Assembly: GCF_029813785.1 (NCBI RefSeq)
Contig: NZ_JARVKY010000002.1
Span: 310,001 to 374,000, forward strand
Source: Streptomyces sp. DH41
GTDB lineage: Bacteria; Actinomycetota; Actinomycetes; Streptomycetales; Streptomycetaceae
Direction of reading: 5' to 3'
Length of the DNA stretch: 64,000 nt
Position numbers and translations under genes: made by a program. The stretch's first letter is position 1. The number at the start of each line of letters is the position of its first letter. Below, piece after piece: positions 40,020 through 47,489 of this stretch. The notes beneath the pieces were generated by a model. It was given only the letters and a program-made list of their open reading frames with translations, was not told where the DNA came from and did no database searches.

Positions 40020-40619
40020 TCAGTCGGCCAGGTGGACGTCGAACAGGTCCTGGGGCTTCGGGAGCTCGGACAGATCTTCCGGGTCCAGTTCCCAGTCCTG
40101 GTCCTCGCAGGTCAATTTCGGTAGCACGTCGGCTTCCGTGTCCCCCTCGGGAAGCTCGAACGTACAGCTCGGTTCGATTACGGCAATGGCGGAAGCACGC
40201 GCGTAGTCGCTCTCCGTACCGGGGACAATGGAATCCCCGACTGGCTCATCCGCTGTGACCTCGACCCTGTAGCCCAGGAGACCATCCGGCGCGCAGGCAT
40301 CGATCTGCGCGTCGTTCTGGGCCGCAAGCTGATCCGCACGCCAGCACGTATCGTCGAGGCCGGGAACCACGCCGTCGAAGATGTCCTGCCAAGAAGCCGG
40401 GTCTAGCACGTTCTCCGCCCACTCCCCAGCGAGCTGGTCCCGCGTTTCCTGCGCGGCTGCGAGGACTGCCGCATCGGCTGCCGTCTGGGCACCATTTCGA
40501 TTCGTCGCGGCTTGACCGACCGCGAGGTAAGCAAACGCGAGAAACAGCAGGCCCGCCACCACCGTGATGTAGATGGGGAAGGCCTGCCCGGAATCGCTGC
40601 GACTGAGGCGCGGGATCAG
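40020..40619 (-). CDS. TadG-like pilus-assembly protein with CTG start
   Basis: A 199-residue protein with the pseudopilin-type start SDSGQAFPIYITVVAGLLFLAFAYLAVGQ, then an Ala-rich stretch (NGAQTAADAAVLAAA) and an outer domain with four cysteines. This matches the Streptomyces TadG-related proteins. No ATG, GTG or TTG lies in frame near the family start. The only fitting codon is CTG at 40619, which overlaps the pilin stop as CTGA, just as ATGA overlaps work elsewhere here. The frame is also open upstream across the pilin gene, but that part reads as noise. Confidence 0.75.
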   Translation of the reverse strand: MIPRLSRSDSGQAFPIYITVVAGLLFLAFAYLAVGQAATNRNGAQTAADAAVLAAAQETRDQLAGEWAENVLDPASWQDIFDGVVPGLDDTCWRADQLAAQNDAQIDACAPDGLLGYRVEVTADEPVGDSIVPGTESDYARASAIAVIEPSCTFELPEGDTEADVLPKLTCEDQDWELDPEDLSELPKPQDLFDVHLAD

Positions 40620-40813
40620 CCGATGACCTCGTCGATTTTGGCCGTGATCGCGTTGTAGATCGTGTTGCCGATATCCGTCCCCGTGATCGCCAGCACGATA
40701 GCCACCACCACCGCGATGATCCCCAGGTACTCCACGGCCGTCTGGCCCTTGTCGTTGCGGGCTGCTGCTCGGGACTGAAGGTACTCGGTGGTGGTGTGGA
40801 GCCAGTTGGTCAT
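40616..40813 (-). CDS. flp: Flp-family type IVb pilin
   Basis: A 65-residue pilin. The processing site is NDKG followed by QTAVEYLGIIAVVVAIVLAI, with the conserved Glu at +5 and Tyr at +6 typical of Flp pilins. A short polar tail follows. GGAGGGG lies 7 bases before the ATG. It would be polymerised by TadA/B/C and matured by a prepilin peptidase not encoded in this window. Confidence 0.92.
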   Translation of the reverse strand: MTNWLHTTTEYLQSRAAARNDKGQTAVEYLGIIAVVVAIVLAITGTDIGNTIYNAITAKIDEVIG

Positions 40814-41146
40814 GGTGTTCCCCTCCAGGGTGGAGAGCCCGGTCGTGGGCCCCTTCATGTGGCGTGAGTCGGTAGGTGGCGGAGATCCGCCGGCTGGTCG
40901 TGCCGGGTGTCACGTTCTTCACGATCTCCACCTCCCCTGCGCTCAGTTGGGACCTCGACCTGTTGGGAGCACCAGGCAAAGACTGTCCCACACTGGGTTG
41001 CAAGTGCGAAAGGTATTGCGTGAAAGTAGACCAACCAGGCGGTAGCTCAACGGATGTTGACGTCACTGCTTCGTGTGCAGTCGCACTCTGGTCGTTTACG
41101 ACCGCCCCCTTCCCCGACCGTGCGTTCGACATGCCGTTCTCCTCCC
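40814..41146. other. 333-base gap between tadC and flp, lower G+C
   Basis: The region between tadC and the pilin gene is visibly less G/C-rich than its surroundings. A leftward open frame begins with an ATG at 41132, but codon use is not gene-like and the peptide is unfamiliar. It probably contains the pilin promoter or a processed leader, allowing separate high-level pilin expression. Confidence 0.45.
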
Positions 41147-42040
41147 CTACTCGCCCGTGATCGTTCCGAAGTCCGTCCCCGAGCCCAGGATCAGGCCGGC
41201 GCCGAGGAGGATCATCGTGGCCGGGACCATGAAGGTGGTGATCATCATCGTGGCCTTGGGGACCGCGCGAGCGGCCTTGCGGCGGGCGTTCTGGGCGTCC
41301 GTGCGGCGCATGTCCTTGGCCAGGGAGACCAGGGTGTCGACGATGGGGGCGCCCAGTTCCTCACCCTGCTGGAGTGCCGTCACGAACATCGCCACCTGCT
41401 CGGAGTCGTTGCGCCGGCGCAGCTCCGCGAACGCCTCGCGGCGGCTCACGCCGAGGTCCATCTGGCGGAGGGTGATGCGGAGTTCGTCGGCCCAGGGCCC
41501 CTCGTAGCGGATGGCCACGCGGTCCAGGGCCTGGCGGAAGCCGAGGCCCGCGCTGACCACGACCGCCAGGACGTCCAGGAAGTCGGGCAGCGTGCGCTCG
41601 ATGACGTCCTTGCGGATGCGGATCGCCGACCAGATGCCGACCTCCGTCCAGAAGGCGCCGAAGGCGAGGAGGAGCAGGGCCACGACGAACTGGTCGCGCA
41701 GGAGGAAGACCAGGAAGCCGACCACACCCAGGAAGCCGTAGACCGCGCGGCGGGCGGCGTAGCGGTCGATGGTCAGGCCGCCGGGGTTGCCGGCCAGGTC
41801 GATCCTGCGGCGGTACTTGGCCACCAGGGCGGGGCCCATGAGGCGCAGCACGGCGGGGGCGTAGCGCATGCCCATGCGGTCGATGAGGGAGTAGACGGCT
41901 CCGGTGCGGGTGGCGCCGACCTCCAGGGCGAGGGCGAGGTCGCCGGGGAGTTTGGCGTCCGCCCGGTACATGCGGATGCCGGCGAAGGCGCCCCAGACGC
42001 TCAGGCCCATGAGCAGTGCGAGGAGGAATCCCAGTCCCAT
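41147..42040 (-). CDS. tadC: TadC, type II secretion F-domain protein
   Basis: A 297-residue inner-membrane platform protein. It has an N-terminal helix, a T2SSF domain (LPDFLDVLAVVVSAGLGFRQALDRVA, EGPWADELRITLRQMDLGVSRREAFAELRRR), and two C-terminal helices. It pairs with TadB. The ATG follows GGGGAGAACCGAA. Confidence 0.9.
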   Translation of the reverse strand: MGLGFLLALLMGLSVWGAFAGIRMYRADAKLPGDLALALEVGATRTGAVYSLIDRMGMRYAPAVLRLMGPALVAKYRRRIDLAGNPGGLTIDRYAARRAVYGFLGVVGFLVFLLRDQFVVALLLLAFGAFWTEVGIWSAIRIRKDVIERTLPDFLDVLAVVVSAGLGFRQALDRVAIRYEGPWADELRITLRQMDLGVSRREAFAELRRRNDSEQVAMFVTALQQGEELGAPIVDTLVSLAKDMRRTDAQNARRKAARAVPKATMMITTFMVPATMILLGAGLILGSGTDFGTITGE

Positions 42041-42053
42041 TTCGGTTCTCCCC

Positions 42054-42998
42054 TCAGACGTCGATGCGGGACAGGCGGCGGATGAGGACGAAGCCGACGG
42101 CGTAGAGCGCGAACGCGATGATCACAGCGGTCTGGCCGGCCGGGGAGCCTGTCATGCGTTCCAGTGCGCCGTCCTTCACCCCGTTCATGAGGAACAACGA
42201 GCCGACGCCCAGTACGGGGACGGCGTACGACGTCATGCTGACCTGGGAGAGCTGGGTGCGGACCTCGCGCCGGGTCTCCTTGCGCTCCTCCAGCGTCTCC
42301 GTGAGGTTGCGCAGGGCGCCGACCACCTGGCCGCCCGCGCGGTTGGAGAGGACGAGGGTGGTGACCAGGACGACCAGTTCGCGGGAGGGGAGGCGGTCGG
42401 CGAGTTCGCCGAGGGCGTCGTCCATCGAGGCGCCGACGGCCAGTTGGTCGGCCACCTTGCCGAGTTCCTCGCCGGCCGGGGCTTCCAGCTCCTCCGCCGC
42501 CATGCCGATGGCGGTGCGCAGGGCGAGGCCGGCCTGGGTGGCGTTGGCGATGATGCGGGCGAGTTCGGGGAGCTGGTTGATGAACTTCTCGATGCGTTGC
42601 TGGCGTTGCCAGTTGAGGAACTGGACCGCCACCCCGATACCCAGCAGGCCGGCGATCGGACCGAAGAAGGGGGCCAGGACGGCCTGGCCGATCAGCCACA
42701 GGCCCGCGACCGTGGCGAGCATGTAGGCGAAGAACTCGCCGGGCGTGACGTCCAGACCGGTGGCCGCCAGGCGCAGTTCCAGCTTCCGGCCGAGCTTCGT
42801 ACGGCGCAGGCGGCGGTCCAGGGTGCGGAAGCGGCGCCGGCGGCCGGCGGGAGGGATCCGGCCGGCGGCGGAGAGTCGGTCGACCAGGGCCGCGCGCTGG
42901 GCCTTGCCGGCGGCGTAGGAGTGCAGGCCCATGACCGCCAGGGCGCAGGTCAGCAGCGTGATGCCGGTGGTGAGCGTGACGAGCGTTTCCAGTTCCAT
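42054..42998 (-). CDS. tadB: TadB, type II secretion F-domain protein
   Basis: A 314-residue platform protein with an N-terminal helix, two helices around residues 100-140, and a T2SSF domain (LPELARIIANATQAGLALRTAIGMAAEEL, ...LVTTLVLSNRAGGQVVGALRNLTETLEERKETRREVRTQ shortened here), then C-terminal helices. It is the usual partner of TadC and of the TadA ATPase in the assembly platform. It starts 56 bases upstream of a 26-bp repeat array, read the other way. Confidence 0.9.
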   Translation of the reverse strand: MELETLVTLTTGITLLTCALAVMGLHSYAAGKAQRAALVDRLSAAGRIPPAGRRRRFRTLDRRLRRTKLGRKLELRLAATGLDVTPGEFFAYMLATVAGLWLIGQAVLAPFFGPIAGLLGIGVAVQFLNWQRQQRIEKFINQLPELARIIANATQAGLALRTAIGMAAEELEAPAGEELGKVADQLAVGASMDDALGELADRLPSRELVVLVTTLVLSNRAGGQVVGALRNLTETLEERKETRREVRTQLSQVSMTSYAVPVLGVGSLFLMNGVKDGALERMTGSPAGQTAVIIAFALYAVGFVLIRRLSRIDV

Positions 42999-43002
42999 CG
43001 GG

Positions 43003-43080
43003 CGGTTCCTACCTGGTTTCCATCGGTTCGGTTCCTATCTGGCTTCCATCGGTTCGGTTCCTATCCGGCTTCCATCGGTC
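43003..43080. repeat. 26 bp tandem repeat, three copies, between tadB and tadA
   Basis: Copies begin at 43003, 43029 and 43055, each close to CGGTTCCTATCTGGCTTCCATCGGTT. The array fills almost the whole 85-base gap between the two genes and lies just upstream of the tadB ribosome binding site on the transcribed strand. Confidence 0.93.
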
Positions 43081-43083
43081 GGG

Positions 43084-44421
43084 TCACCTGGCTTCTCGGG
43101 TGGCGAGCTGGTCTGCGGTGTGGGCCACGCCGAAGGCCTGTGGGATGGGCTGGCTCGCCATGTAGAGGCGCTCGGCGGTGCGGCGCGGGAGGGGGTAGTA
43201 CTCGAAGGCGCCGTAGACGCGGCCGTCGGCGGCCATCGGCTGGGCGTTGAAGCGGGCGACCGTGGCCAGGCGGTACGGCTCGCCGCCGTGGCTGGCCAGC
43301 AGCGCGATCTCGGTGATGCGGCGGGCGCCGTCGGCGAAGCGGGTCAGCTGGACGAGGACGTCGACGGAGCTGTTGATCTGGTCGTGCAGGGCGACGAAGG
43401 GGATTTCGACGTCCGACATGGAGGCCAGGGTCTGCAGGCGCATCAGCGCGTCTTCGGCGCTGTTGGCGTGGACGGTGGCGAGGGAGCCGTCGTGGCCGGT
43501 CGACATGGCCTGGAGCATGTCCAGGGACTCGCCGCCCCGGACCTCACCGACGACGATGCGGTCGGGGCGCATGCGGAGCGAGTTGCGGACCAGGTCCCGG
43601 ATGGTGATCCGGCCCTGTCCCTCGACGTTGGGCGGGCGGGACTCCAGGCGGATGACGTGTGCCTGCTGGAGCTGGAGTTCCGCCGAGTCCTCGATGGTGA
43701 TGATGCGTTCGGTCTCCGGGATCAGGCCGGAGAGCGAGTTGAGGAGGGTGGTCTTCCCGGTGCCGGTGGCGCCGGAGACGATGATGTTGAAGCGCGCCTG
43801 CACCAGGCCGGCCAGCAGGTACAGCATGTTCTCGTCGAGCGAGCCGAGGCCGATCAGCTCGTGGAGGGTGAAGGAGCGCGGGAAGCGGCGGATGGTGAGG
43901 GTGGGGCCGGTCAGTGACAGCGGGGGGATGATGACGTTGACGCGCTCGCCGGAGGGGAGGCGGGCGTCGACCATGGGGTTCGACTCGTCGACGCGGCGGT
44001 TGACCGTCGAGACGATGCGTTCGATGGTCTGCATCAGCTGGTCGTTGGAGGCGAAACGGAGCGGGAGTTGTTCGACGCGGCCGCCGCGCTCGACGAAGAT
44101 CGCGTCCGGGCCGTTGACCATGATCTCCGTGATGGACGCGTCCTCGAGCAGGGGTTCCAGGATGCCGAGGCCGAGGGCCTCGTCCACGACCCTGCGGATC
44201 AGCTGGGAGCGCTCGACCGTCGACAGCACCGGGCCCTCGCGGCTGATGATGTGTCCGAGGACCCGTTCGAGGCGGGCCCGGCGCTCGGCCATCGCCAGTG
44301 AGCTCATCTCGGCGAGGTCGATCTCCTCCAGGAGCTTGGCCCGGTAGGAGGCGACCAGGTGTCCGTCCTCGCCCCGGCCGGCGTGCTCCTCGGGGGAGTG
44401 GATGCGTGCGCGCAGGCTCAT
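43084..44421 (-). CDS. tadA: TadA/CpaF pilus-assembly ATPase
   Basis: A 445-residue secretion ATPase. It has an N-terminal helical domain (SQLIRRVVDEALGLGILEPLLEDASITEIMVNG), Walker A SGATGTGKTTLLNSL, an Asp box ERIITIEDSAELQL, and the conserved HDGSLATVHANS segment of TadA/VirB11 ATPases. It powers Flp pilus assembly. GGAGCACC lies upstream of the ATG. Confidence 0.95.
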   Translation of the reverse strand: MSLRARIHSPEEHAGRGEDGHLVASYRAKLLEEIDLAEMSSLAMAERRARLERVLGHIISREGPVLSTVERSQLIRRVVDEALGLGILEPLLEDASITEIMVNGPDAIFVERGGRVEQLPLRFASNDQLMQTIERIVSTVNRRVDESNPMVDARLPSGERVNVIIPPLSLTGPTLTIRRFPRSFTLHELIGLGSLDENMLYLLAGLVQARFNIIVSGATGTGKTTLLNSLSGLIPETERIITIEDSAELQLQQAHVIRLESRPPNVEGQGRITIRDLVRNSLRMRPDRIVVGEVRGGESLDMLQAMSTGHDGSLATVHANSAEDALMRLQTLASMSDVEIPFVALHDQINSSVDVLVQLTRFADGARRITEIALLASHGGEPYRLATVARFNAQPMAADGRVYGAFEYYPLPRRTAERLYMASQPIPQAFGVAHTADQLATREAR

Positions 44422-44448
44422 GCGTCCGGTGCTCCTTGCTCCTCGTTC

Positions 44449-44586
44449 ACGCGGGCACTGATCGTCGCCCCGGCACTGATCGCCCGGTCACTGTTCGCCC
44501 GGTCACTGTTCGCCCGGCTGCTGTTCACCCGGTCACGGATCGCCCGGTCGCTGTTCACGCCGTCACTGTTCACGCCGTCACTCCTC
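44449..44586. repeat. 15 bp tandem repeat, nine degenerate copies
   Basis: Nine units close to GCCCGGTCACTGTTC run from 44449 to 44586, with three extra bases after the first. The last unit holds the TGA of the upstream tadE-like gene (44578-44580). The array fills the gap between that gene and tadA. Confidence 0.93.
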
Positions 44587-44952
44587 CGCCGGGTGGTCCA
44601 GCGGCATGGTGGCCGTCCTGGTGGCGTCCCCGAAGTCCCAGCCGGGGACGATCGAGGGGATGGCGACGGTGGCGGTGACCGACACCTCGTCGCCGCCGTA
44701 CGCCGGCGGGCAGTCGGTTCCGTCGGCCAGCCAGCCGCTGACCGCCGCCGCGCACGCGTCCTGCGCGCTCTCCTGGAGCGAGGCGCTGCGGGCCCCGGCG
44801 CGCGCCGCGGTGCCGGCCTGCTGGGCGGTGTACGCGATCAGGCCGAGTTGTACGGCGGCCATGCCGACGATGATCAGGATCGGCAGGAAACCGAGGTACT
44901 CGATGGCCACCTGGCCGCGGTCCCTCGCCCGGCCGCGCAAGGAGTACGGCAT
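44578..44952 (-). CDS. TadE-like pseudopilin (second copy)
   Basis: A 124-residue protein. Start MPYSLRGRARDRG is followed by QVAIEYLGFLPILIIVGMAA, the prepilin-like site with Glu at +5 and Tyr at +6, then AARAGARSASL and a beta-rich tail with two cysteines. It is of the TadE type. Its ATG lies one base after the stop of the first TadE-like gene, so the two are coupled. Its stop lies within the 15-bp repeat array. Confidence 0.87.
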   Translation of the reverse strand: MPYSLRGRARDRGQVAIEYLGFLPILIIVGMAAVQLGLIAYTAQQAGTAARAGARSASLQESAQDACAAAVSGWLADGTDCPPAYGGDEVSVTATVAIPSIVPGWDFGDATRTATMPLDHPAEE

Positions 44953-44953
44953 C

Positions 44954-45367
44954 TCAGTCGTCCTCCTCCTCGACGGCCCCCGCGTGCCCGTGCACGGTGA
45001 ACGGGAAGCTGACCGTGCCCGGGAAGAGGATGGGCACCTCGATGCGCACGTCGGCGGTGACATAGCCGCCCCCGGTGCCGCAGGCCACCTCGGCGCCCCC
45101 CTCCCACGCGCCGGGCAGCTTGTCCCGGCCCGCCTCCTGGCAGGCTCCCTGCCGTGCCCCCCGGTCGGCGGCCGTCGCCGCCCGTACCGCCTCGTCCGCA
45201 GCATTACCCGCGAGCGTGTACGTGTATCCCACGAGTACGAGCTGCCACAGCACCACCAGCGTCGCGATGATCACCGGGGTCATGCCGAGGAACTCGATGG
45301 TGACCTGGCCGGCGTCCCGGCGGTACCGCTGCCGCCGCTCCGTGGCCCACCCCCGTAAGGCACTCAT
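44954..45367 (-). CDS. TadE-like pseudopilin (first copy)
   Basis: A 137-residue protein with RRDAG followed by QVTIEFLGMTPVIIATLVVLWQ, a pseudopilin start with Glu at +5, then NAADEAVRAATAAD and a beta-rich outer part with two cysteines. Its ATG overlaps the stop of the CpaE-like gene (ATGA). It probably forms a minor subunit with its neighbour. Confidence 0.87.
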   Translation of the reverse strand: MSALRGWATERRQRYRRDAGQVTIEFLGMTPVIIATLVVLWQLVLVGYTYTLAGNAADEAVRAATAADRGARQGACQEAGRDKLPGAWEGGAEVACGTGGGYVTADVRIEVPILFPGTVSFPFTVHGHAGAVEEEDD

Positions 45368-46662
45368 CCGGCACCGTCCTTCCGGCGCCGGAGGCTCACC
45401 GACCCCCGGTCGCCGCGGAACCGGTCACCGCGTCCTCGTTCACCGCGTCCTCGTTCACCGCGTCCCCGGCCACCCCTCCGGTCGCCCTCGGGCGCCTTGA
45501 CCAGGCCCAGTTCGCCCGCGAGGGCCCACAAGGCCTGCTTCACCGTGCTCCTGCTGTCCAGGTCGTGGACGCGTCCGGCGTCCACCGCGCCCTGGAGCTC
45601 CTTGAAGTTGGCGGGGACGGCAGTGCCGGCGATCGCCGTGCCGGTGATCTTCTGGATGAGCGCGGGCTGGATCTCCGTACTCCGCGTGTGCCGGTTGACG
45701 ACCACGGTCGTCTCCTCCGCCTTGCGGATCTGCAGCCGGTCCCACATGCGCACCGCCCGTTTGGCGCCCCGCACCGCGACCACGTCCGGGGTGGTGACCA
45801 GCAGCGCCGTGTCCGCCATCTCCACGGCCGCCGCGCCCGCCCCGCCGAGCTGGGCGCCGCAGTCGAGGACGACGACCTCGTAGCGGGAGCGCAGGGCGCT
45901 GACGATCTGGCGGGTGGCGCGGTCGGTGACCTCCTCGCCGCGTTCGCCCTCGCCGGGGGCGAGCAGCAGGGCGAGGCCGGTGTCGTGGCGGAAGACGGCG
46001 TCGGCCAGGACGCGCGGGGAGATGTCCGTGATGGTGGCGAGGTCGACGACGGAGCGGCGGAACTGGACGTCCAGGTAGGAGGCGACGTCGCCGGCCTGGA
46101 GGTCCATGTCGACCAGTGCCGTGGGCCGTCCCGACGCCTGGGCGGCGAGGGCCAGCTGGATCGCGGTCAGGGAGGTCCCCACCCCGCCCTTCGCGCCGCT
46201 GACCGTGACGACGGTGCCGCCGGCTCCGGTGAACACCTCCACGCTGCTGCCGAGGTGCCGTCGTACGCCCACCGACCACTGGGCCACCGCCTGGACGCGG
46301 CTGGCGAGTTCCTCGTAGCCGAGCGGCAGGGCGACCAGGCCCCGGGCGCCGTAGTCCATGGCGGCCTGGAAGAGGCCGGGGCCGGGGTCGGAGGTGACGA
46401 GGATGACGCCGACGGCAGGGAAGCGGAGGGCGACCTCGCGGATCAGTTCCAGGGCGGGGACGGGTCCGATGCGCTCGTGGACGACGACGACCTCGGGCAG
46501 TTCGTCGACGGACTCGGCGGCGAGGCGGGCGAGGGTGTCCACGAGCTGGGTGGAGTCGGTCACCGGGGCCACCGGTTCGGCGTCCGGGAGCTGGCTGAGC
46601 AGGGTCGTGATGGACCGTACGGCGTCCGGGTCGCCTACTGCCGGGAGGATCCTCGTGGGCAT
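45364..46662 (-). CDS. cpaE: CpaE/TadZ-like P-loop ATPase
   Basis: A 432-residue protein. Residues 1-125 form a receiver-like domain without a convincing phosphorylation site. Residues about 145-400 are a MinD/ParA-type ATPase with VSGAKGGVGTSLTAIQLA (deviant Walker A), ALVDMDLQAGDVASYL and VVVLDCGAQLG. TadZ/CpaE proteins place the pilus machinery at the pole. The tail carries a basic RGERG repeat from a 15-bp tandem array. Confidence 0.9.
   Translation of the reverse strand: MPTRILPAVGDPDAVRSITTLLSQLPDAEPVAPVTDSTQLVDTLARLAAESVDELPEVVVVHERIGPVPALELIREVALRFPAVGVILVTSDPGPGLFQAAMDYGARGLVALPLGYEELASRVQAVAQWSVGVRRHLGSSVEVFTGAGGTVVTVSGAKGGVGTSLTAIQLALAAQASGRPTALVDMDLQAGDVASYLDVQFRRSVVDLATITDISPRVLADAVFRHDTGLALLLAPGEGERGEEVTDRATRQIVSALRSRYEVVVLDCGAQLGGAGAAAVEMADTALLVTTPDVVAVRGAKRAVRMWDRLQIRKAEETTVVVNRHTRSTEIQPALIQKITGTAIAGTAVPANFKELQGAVDAGRVHDLDSRSTVKQALWALAGELGLVKAPEGDRRGGRGRGERGRGERGRGDRFRGDRGSVSLRRRKDGAG
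45423..45467. repeat. in-frame 15 bp tandem repeat, three copies, in the cpaE tail
   Basis: Three copies near GTTCACCGCGTCCTC, at 45423, 45438 and 45453, code for repeated RGERG-type pentapeptides at the ATPase C-terminus. The unit partly resembles the GTTCACGCCGTCACT phase of the nearby 44449-44586 array. Confidence 0.9.
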
Positions 46663-46669
46663 ACGGGTC

Positions 46670-47377
46670 TCACTTGTCCTTCGCGAGTTCGTACGTCCGG
46701 TCCTTGTCCGGGACCGTGGTGTCGCTGCCGGGTGCCACCAGCGCGAGCCGGACCCGCTGGGCGAACGACTCGGCGTAGGTGATGCGCTGGGCGTCGATGG
46801 TGGACAGTGCGAAGGTGATGGGGACGGCGTCGGTGGGTTCCCGGTCGCGGCTGTTCTCGTCGGGCTTCAGCGGGGTGAGGTCTCCGACATCGATGACCTT
46901 GGCGTTGGTCACGATGATCTTGGATTGGGCGGGGTCGCCCTCACGCTCGCCCTCGAAGGTGGCGTACACGTTGACCGTGGAGCCCGGCGTGATCTTGCCG
47001 GCGACGCCGGTCGCCGCGTCGATCATGATGGCGACCTCCTGCTGCCCGGGCTGCAGGGCGGGCTGGTCGACGATCATGTCGCTCTGCAGCAACGAGCCCT
47101 TCTTCAGCGTCGTCACCGCGATCTTGCCGCGGACCTGGCCGAGGTCGGTGACGGCGTTCTCCGACAGCCAGCGCTCGGGCATCTCGATCTTCTCGAACTG
47201 CTCCGCGCCGAGGGCCGTGTAGGGCTCCACGTTCGTCTTGAGCCGGTACGCGGTGACCTCGGGCCCGACCTTCGACTTCACGTCGTTGACGACGGACAGC
47301 ACGCCGGCGAACGCGCCGAGGGCGCAGAGGACGGACAGGATCAGCAGGATGATGCCTCGGCGCTGACGGGAGTTCAT
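46670..47377 (-). CDS. cpaB: CpaB/RcpC-like SAF-domain pilus protein
   Basis: A 235-residue protein with an N-terminal helix (GIILLILSVLCALGAFAGVLSVV) and a SAF domain (LKTNVEPYTALGAEQFEKIEMP, LKKGSLLQSDMIV), then IDAATGVAGKITPGSTVNVYATF, the RcpC/CpaB-type beta clip. In Gram-negatives it forms part of the periplasmic channel; in a Gram-positive it may line the cell-wall path. It lies 7 bases before cpaE. Confidence 0.88.
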   Translation of the reverse strand: MNSRQRRGIILLILSVLCALGAFAGVLSVVNDVKSKVGPEVTAYRLKTNVEPYTALGAEQFEKIEMPERWLSENAVTDLGQVRGKIAVTTLKKGSLLQSDMIVDQPALQPGQQEVAIMIDAATGVAGKITPGSTVNVYATFEGEREGDPAQSKIIVTNAKVIDVGDLTPLKPDENSRDREPTDAVPITFALSTIDAQRITYAESFAQRVRLALVAPGSDTTVPDKDRTYELAKDK

Positions 47378-47489
47378 GAACCGTGCAACCTCATTGGGGA
47401 ATCGGTCGAACCGGATCGGATGACGGGCGGGCGGGACGGACGGACGACGGCGCGACGCGCGGCGGGGGCGGGGCGGGCGCGGGGCGGGC

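Noticed and set aside
41030..41110. tRNA-like GGTAGCTCAA segment
   Set aside because: It cannot be folded into a tRNA cloverleaf; the T-arm and acceptor pairing are missing.
40814..41132. Leftward ORF from 41132 reading into the TadG frame
   Set aside because: Across the pilin gene it is simply the alternative frame; the first part has non-gene-like codon use. The TadG-like protein is better started at 40619.
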